Shown here piece after piece: positions 7,632 through 9,103 of a stretch of DNA of 9,103 nucleotides (position 1 is its first letter; each line of letters opens with the position of its first letter). Where the stretch lies: the NCBI GenBank assembly GCA_964632005.1, contig CAZWAP010000069.1:1-9103 (forward strand). Reading direction: 5' to 3'. Both the position numbers and the translations under genes were made by a program. The notes under the pieces were generated by a model that saw only the letters and a program-made list of their open reading frames with translations, had not been told where the DNA came from and ran no database searches. This DNA comes from CAZWAP01 sp964632005 (GTDB lineage: Bacteria; Planctomycetota; Phycisphaerae; Sedimentisphaerales; Anaerobacaceae).

Positions 7632-7899
7632 TGTTGCTCCCATGAAGCGAGTCCTGTCAAGTCTTTGTTGCGTGGATCCCAAAGCGAACCAACCTCCCGT
7701 TCGTGCTGACGCTAAACGCCGCACACTAAGCTGGTCCCGTTCGCTACGGACGCCCATTCTCCTTTTCGTGGCTCCAGGTGAGCCAAGCACAAAAATGCGG
7801 CCTGCCCGGACTTCCGTGATTCACATCCTTCACAAAGATCATAGTTTCCGGACTCTGGCTACCAATTCCTTGCCCGGAAAACCCGGGCTCACTCTTATC
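7632..7899. other. Long hairpin-rich leader/intergenic region upstream of the URO-D gene
   Basis: No family-like coding region is seen in these 268 nt. Structure includes a 6-bp hairpin GCCCGG (7872-7877)/CCGGGC (7883-7888). On the minus strand there is a GGCTC-ACCTG-GAGCC hairpin and an imperfect GTCCGT...ACGGGAC pair. The URO-D frame is open through part of it, but it reads as low-complexity Arg/Ser/Gly sequence with no match to the family N-terminus. It could be a leader, the body of a dispersed repeat, or scar sequence from the rearrangement next door. Confidence 0.4.
7838..7865 (-). promoter_or_regulatory. Possible promoter for the URO-D/symporter operon
   Basis: On the minus strand TTGGTA (7865-7860, 4/6 to TTGACA) is followed after 16 nt by TATGAT (7843-7838, 5/6 to TATAAT). 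Transcription from here would give a leader of roughly 200 nt before the ATG at 7631. No better candidate was seen closer to the gene. Confidence 0.3.
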
Positions 7900-8268
7900 T
7901 CAAAGCGTTTTTCGTTCTCGCCCTCGCCATACAAGGCCCGATAGGGCCAAAGGGGCGAGAACAAAAACGCGATACTTCAACCGACCTTGCTCAGCAAGCG
8001 TTTTGCTGCCGGCCCAGGAGTCGGCCGGGCCGGGTTGGATGTAGGGCCAGTCCTGTTTGGGGTCAGACTCGGCCACGACGAAGAACACGTCGTGGCCAAA
8101 CCTCAGGGGGTACTGCTTGATCTTGTCGGGGGCCATTGCGAATTCGGCGGTGTCGTTGTCAATTCTGCCGATCTGCCAGAGCGTGATTTCAGCCTGTGCC
8201 GACAAGGGGAGGGATAGTAAGGCCAGCAGGGGGCACAGCAGGCTTTCAGAGGCCCTTGATTGTTGCAT
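7900..8268 (-). pseudogene. 5' fragment of a secreted carbohydrate-active (lyase-like) protein
   Basis: The frame encodes 122 residues from ATG 8268 (GGAGGATAGG just upstream). Residues 1-26 form a Sec signal peptide with an AQA cleavage site. Residues 27-88 (ITLWQIGRIDNDTAEFA, then KQYPLRFGHDVFFVV and DPKQDWPYIQPGPADSWAG) resemble the N-terminal module of large secreted polysaccharide lyase or rhamnogalacturonan lyase-like proteins of Planctomycetota and Bacteroidota. That is a resemblance from memory, not a search. After about residue 88 (position 8005) the similarity stops and the frame runs through a hairpin into an unrelated Arg-rich tail ending at 7900. A full protein should be several hundred residues, so this is a truncation. 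The promoter and ribosome binding site look intact, so a short secreted fragment could still be made. Confidence 0.6.
7905..7970. repeat. Long composite inverted repeat (nested hairpin)
   Basis: The arms 7905-7923 (GCGTTTTTCGTTCTCGCCC) and 7953-7970 (GGGCGAGAACAAAAACGC) are inverted complements, 18 bp with one extra base in the left arm. The loop holds a second perfect hairpin, GGCCC (7935-7939)/GGGCC (7944-7948) around GATA. It lies inside the out-of-frame tail of the truncated secreted gene. It could be a cruciform-forming dispersed repeat, a transcription stop working in either direction, or a rearrangement scar. Confidence 0.7.
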
Positions 8269-8286
8269 CTTTCCTATCCTCCGAGA

Positions 8287-8306
8287 CCTCGGGATTCAGC
8301 CCGAGG
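8287..8306. repeat. Leader hairpin CCTCGGG/CCCGAGG
   Basis: A perfect 7-bp inverted repeat (8287-8293 and 8300-8306, 6-nt loop) lies about 20 nt upstream of the secreted-protein start on the minus strand. The right arm is part of CCCGAGGCCGG (8300-8310), repeated exactly at 8352-8362, 52 bp away. The second copy sits in the spacer of the predicted promoter, so the two copies may be a regulator's binding sites. Confidence 0.5.
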
Positions 8307-8345
8307 CCGGTCTTGATGCTATTATGTTGCAAGAATGTCGTTCTG

Positions 8346-8375
8346 ATAATACCCGAGGCCGGCGAACGATTCCAA
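8346..8375 (-). promoter_or_regulatory. Predicted promoter of the truncated secreted-protein gene
   Basis: On the minus strand TTGGAA (8375-8370, 4/6 to TTGACA) and TATTAT (8351-8346, 5/6 to TATAAT) are 18 nt apart, about 75 nt upstream of ATG 8268. A CCGGCCTCGGG copy fills the spacer next to the -10, where a bound repressor would block polymerase. Confidence 0.45.
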
Positions 8376-8525
8376 CTTGTTTTGGGCATAATCTGCTGCT
8401 TGCAGGGGGGATATACGCGGGCCGTCTTTGCGCCGGGACAATGGACGTATAGGTGAGGGGGCCTTGCGATCGGCACGCTGCCGGGCAGCGGCTGAATCGG
8501 TACGCGCTCTGTTGGAGATGTTGCG

Positions 8526-8701
8526 TTGAAGGCTCTCGCGTGCGCCGGACCAAGCCGTTTTGAATACTCGGATTTTCCTGTCCCTTCGGCCGGTGACCGA
8601 GATGTCGTGGTTCGCGCCAGGGCCTGCGGGATTGGGCGTGTGCGTTCGGGCGACTGCTCTCGGGCCAGGAGGATCTGCTCAAGATAGTGCTGCAGCCTTA
8701 G
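8526..8701 (+). pseudogene. Zinc-type alcohol dehydrogenase (MDR) with large internal deletion
   Basis: From TTG 8526 (GGAG at 8514-8517, 8 nt upstream) the frame reads MKALACAGPSRFEYSDFPVP, then an Asp-rich turn and VVVRARACGI. This is the classic opening of medium-chain zinc dehydrogenases up to the Cys that normally begins CGICGSD. At about 8634 homology stops and the frame ends at 8687. In the frame one base ahead, 8636-8701 reads AFGRLLSGQEDLLKIVLQP followed by a stop, like an MDR C-terminus. The middle, which would hold most of the catalytic domain and the Rossmann NAD site, is missing (roughly 270-300 codons by family length). The gene cannot be functional. It lies 14 nt before an SDR remnant, suggesting a former dehydrogenase operon. 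Confidence 0.65.
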
Positions 8702-8715
8702 TTCGGCGTCGAATC

Positions 8716-8820
8716 ATGCGGGAACTTTTTGACATTACCGGCAAGGCGGCGGTTGTCACAGGTGCCTGCAGGAAACTGGCCCGGTATTTCGGCGGGGCGT
8801 TTGCCAGGGCAGGCGCCGAT
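8716..8820 (+). pseudogene. N-terminal fragment of a short-chain dehydrogenase (SDR)
   Basis: ATG 8716 starts 35 residues typical of an SDR N-terminus: MRELFDITGKAAVVTGACRK followed by LARYFGGAFARAGAD. This is the first beta strand, nucleotide loop and first helix. Family proteins continue with a second strand and some 200 further residues; here similarity ends at 8820 and an unrelated frame runs on to 8970. The cofactor loop is also degraded: TGACRKLA has Lys and Ala where the family has the second and third glycines of TGxxxGxG. No good ribosome binding site is visible. It follows the MDR remnant by 14 nt, and the two were probably co-transcribed before decay. Confidence 0.6.
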
Positions 8821-8837
8821 AGCCGCTGCTCCATAGA

Positions 8838-8894
8838 TTCAGGTGGTAACCGCTCCACAATGGTCGGCGAAAAATCGCCACTGAAATTGACACC
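8838..8894. mobile_element. Possible insertion-sequence end (IS21-like), remnant
   Basis: Immediately after the SDR break lies GGTGGTAACCGC, then the perfect hairpin GGCGA-AAAA-TCGCC (8866-8879) and CTGAAATTGACACC (8881-8894). Read on the minus strand, GGTGTCAATTTCAGTGGCGA resembles the terminal sequences with GTGGCGA-type sites of IS21-family elements. No transposase frame is present, and the resemblance is from memory only. Confidence 0.2.
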
Positions 8895-9050
8895 TTATTC
8901 GTTACTTCCGGCTTTCCCGGCCTGTCCTCCGCCGGCAGATGTTGGCAAGGCAGCAGGGGATGGACCGTAGAAAGACGCCGCTCATAGGTGGTTGTCTGAG
9001 CCAACGTTCGGACGAGGAAAGCGCAAAATCTCCGCTGCTGTCGTTGGTAA
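8895..9050. other. Region between IS-like remnant and tRNA-Ser
   Basis: About 156 nt downstream of the tRNA on its strand. No family-like reading frame and no clear T-run terminator were recognised. Short open frames on both strands are low-complexity and lack plausible ribosome binding sites. Confidence 0.4.
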
Positions 9051-9103
9051 CGGAGAGGGCGGGATTCGAACCCGCGGTAGGGGTTTATACCCCTACGACG
9101 GTT
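9051..9103 (-). tRNA. tRNA-Ser, 3' part (truncated by window edge)
   Basis: Reading the minus strand from the window edge: two A residues of the anticodon loop, the 3' anticodon stem CCGTC, a long variable arm with a perfect 7-bp stem (GTAGGGG 9096-9090 in mirror with CCCCTAC 9083-9077), the T arm GCGGG-TTCGAAT-CCCGC (9075-9059), acceptor strand CCTCTCC (9058-9052) and discriminator G (9051). A class II variable arm, the GGAGAGG-type acceptor and G73 identify serine rather than leucine. CCA is not encoded; TTA follows. The anticodon lies just beyond the window, so the isoacceptor cannot be given. Confidence 0.9.

Noticed and set aside
7632..7865. Cobalamin riboswitch upstream of the corrinoid-type URO-D gene
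   Set aside because: AGCCAGAGTCCGG faintly resembles a B12 box and a GCCAC is present, but the order of elements is wrong and the other conserved segments are missing.
7905..7970. Integron attC site
   Set aside because: The imperfect hairpin with one bulged base is superficially similar, but neither end carries the required RYYYAAC/GTTRRRY core sites.
8296..8682. 128-codon minus-strand frame over the leader and MDR remnant
   Set aside because: It is low-complexity and Ser/Arg/Pro-rich, with no recognisable domain, and it conflicts with the dehydrogenase remnants on the plus strand.

Overview
The window looks like an accessory, sugar-metabolism-flavoured stretch of a bacterial chromosome. 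Most of it is GC-rich. The mix of a Tat-exported aldo/keto reductase, a xylose-isomerase-like TIM barrel, a methyltransferase-type URO-D protein, a large Na+/solute symporter and secreted or sugar-type enzyme remnants suggests a Planctomycetota bacterium (Phycisphaerae/Sedimentisphaerales type). That assignment rests on gene style, not on a marker gene.

Layout, left to right. (1) 81-824 (+): an unrecognised multi-pass membrane protein, visibly more AT-rich than the rest, followed by a strong nested-hairpin terminator (926-974). (2) 1139-3491 (+): a compact three-gene operon. It encodes a Tat-signal aldo/keto reductase-fold protein that appears to have lost three of four catalytic residues, a tetraheme c-type cytochrome lipoprotein, and a sugar phosphate isomerase/epimerase-type TIM barrel. 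The genes overlap by 28 and 4 nt. (3) 3539-4399 (-): a DUF72/YecE protein, convergent with the operon. (4) 4576-7631 (-): a URO-D/MtaA-like methyltransferase-family gene coupled by an ATGA overlap to a 606-residue sodium:solute symporter. (5) 7839-8268 (-): the 5' end of a secreted carbohydrate-active protein, cut off after about 88 residues, then a region rich in inverted repeats. (6) 8526-8894 (+): decayed genes. These are a zinc-type alcohol dehydrogenase reduced to its first ~36 and last ~18 residues by an internal deletion, a short-chain dehydrogenase cut off after ~35 residues, and a possible insertion-sequence end. (7) 9051-9103 (-): the 3' half of a tRNA-Ser, cut by the window edge.

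How the parts may work together (inference). The exported AKR-fold protein and the lipid-anchored cytochrome are candidates for an extracytoplasmic redox pair acting on a sugar-like substrate, with the isomerase acting on a product inside the cell. The methyltransferase-like protein and symporter could form an uptake-and-demethylation pair. The right-hand end records the loss of a polysaccharide or uronate-type pathway beside a tRNA gene. The most notable items are the degenerate Tat-AKR/cytochrome operon, the three adjacent truncated genes at the right, and the long composite hairpin at 7905-7970.
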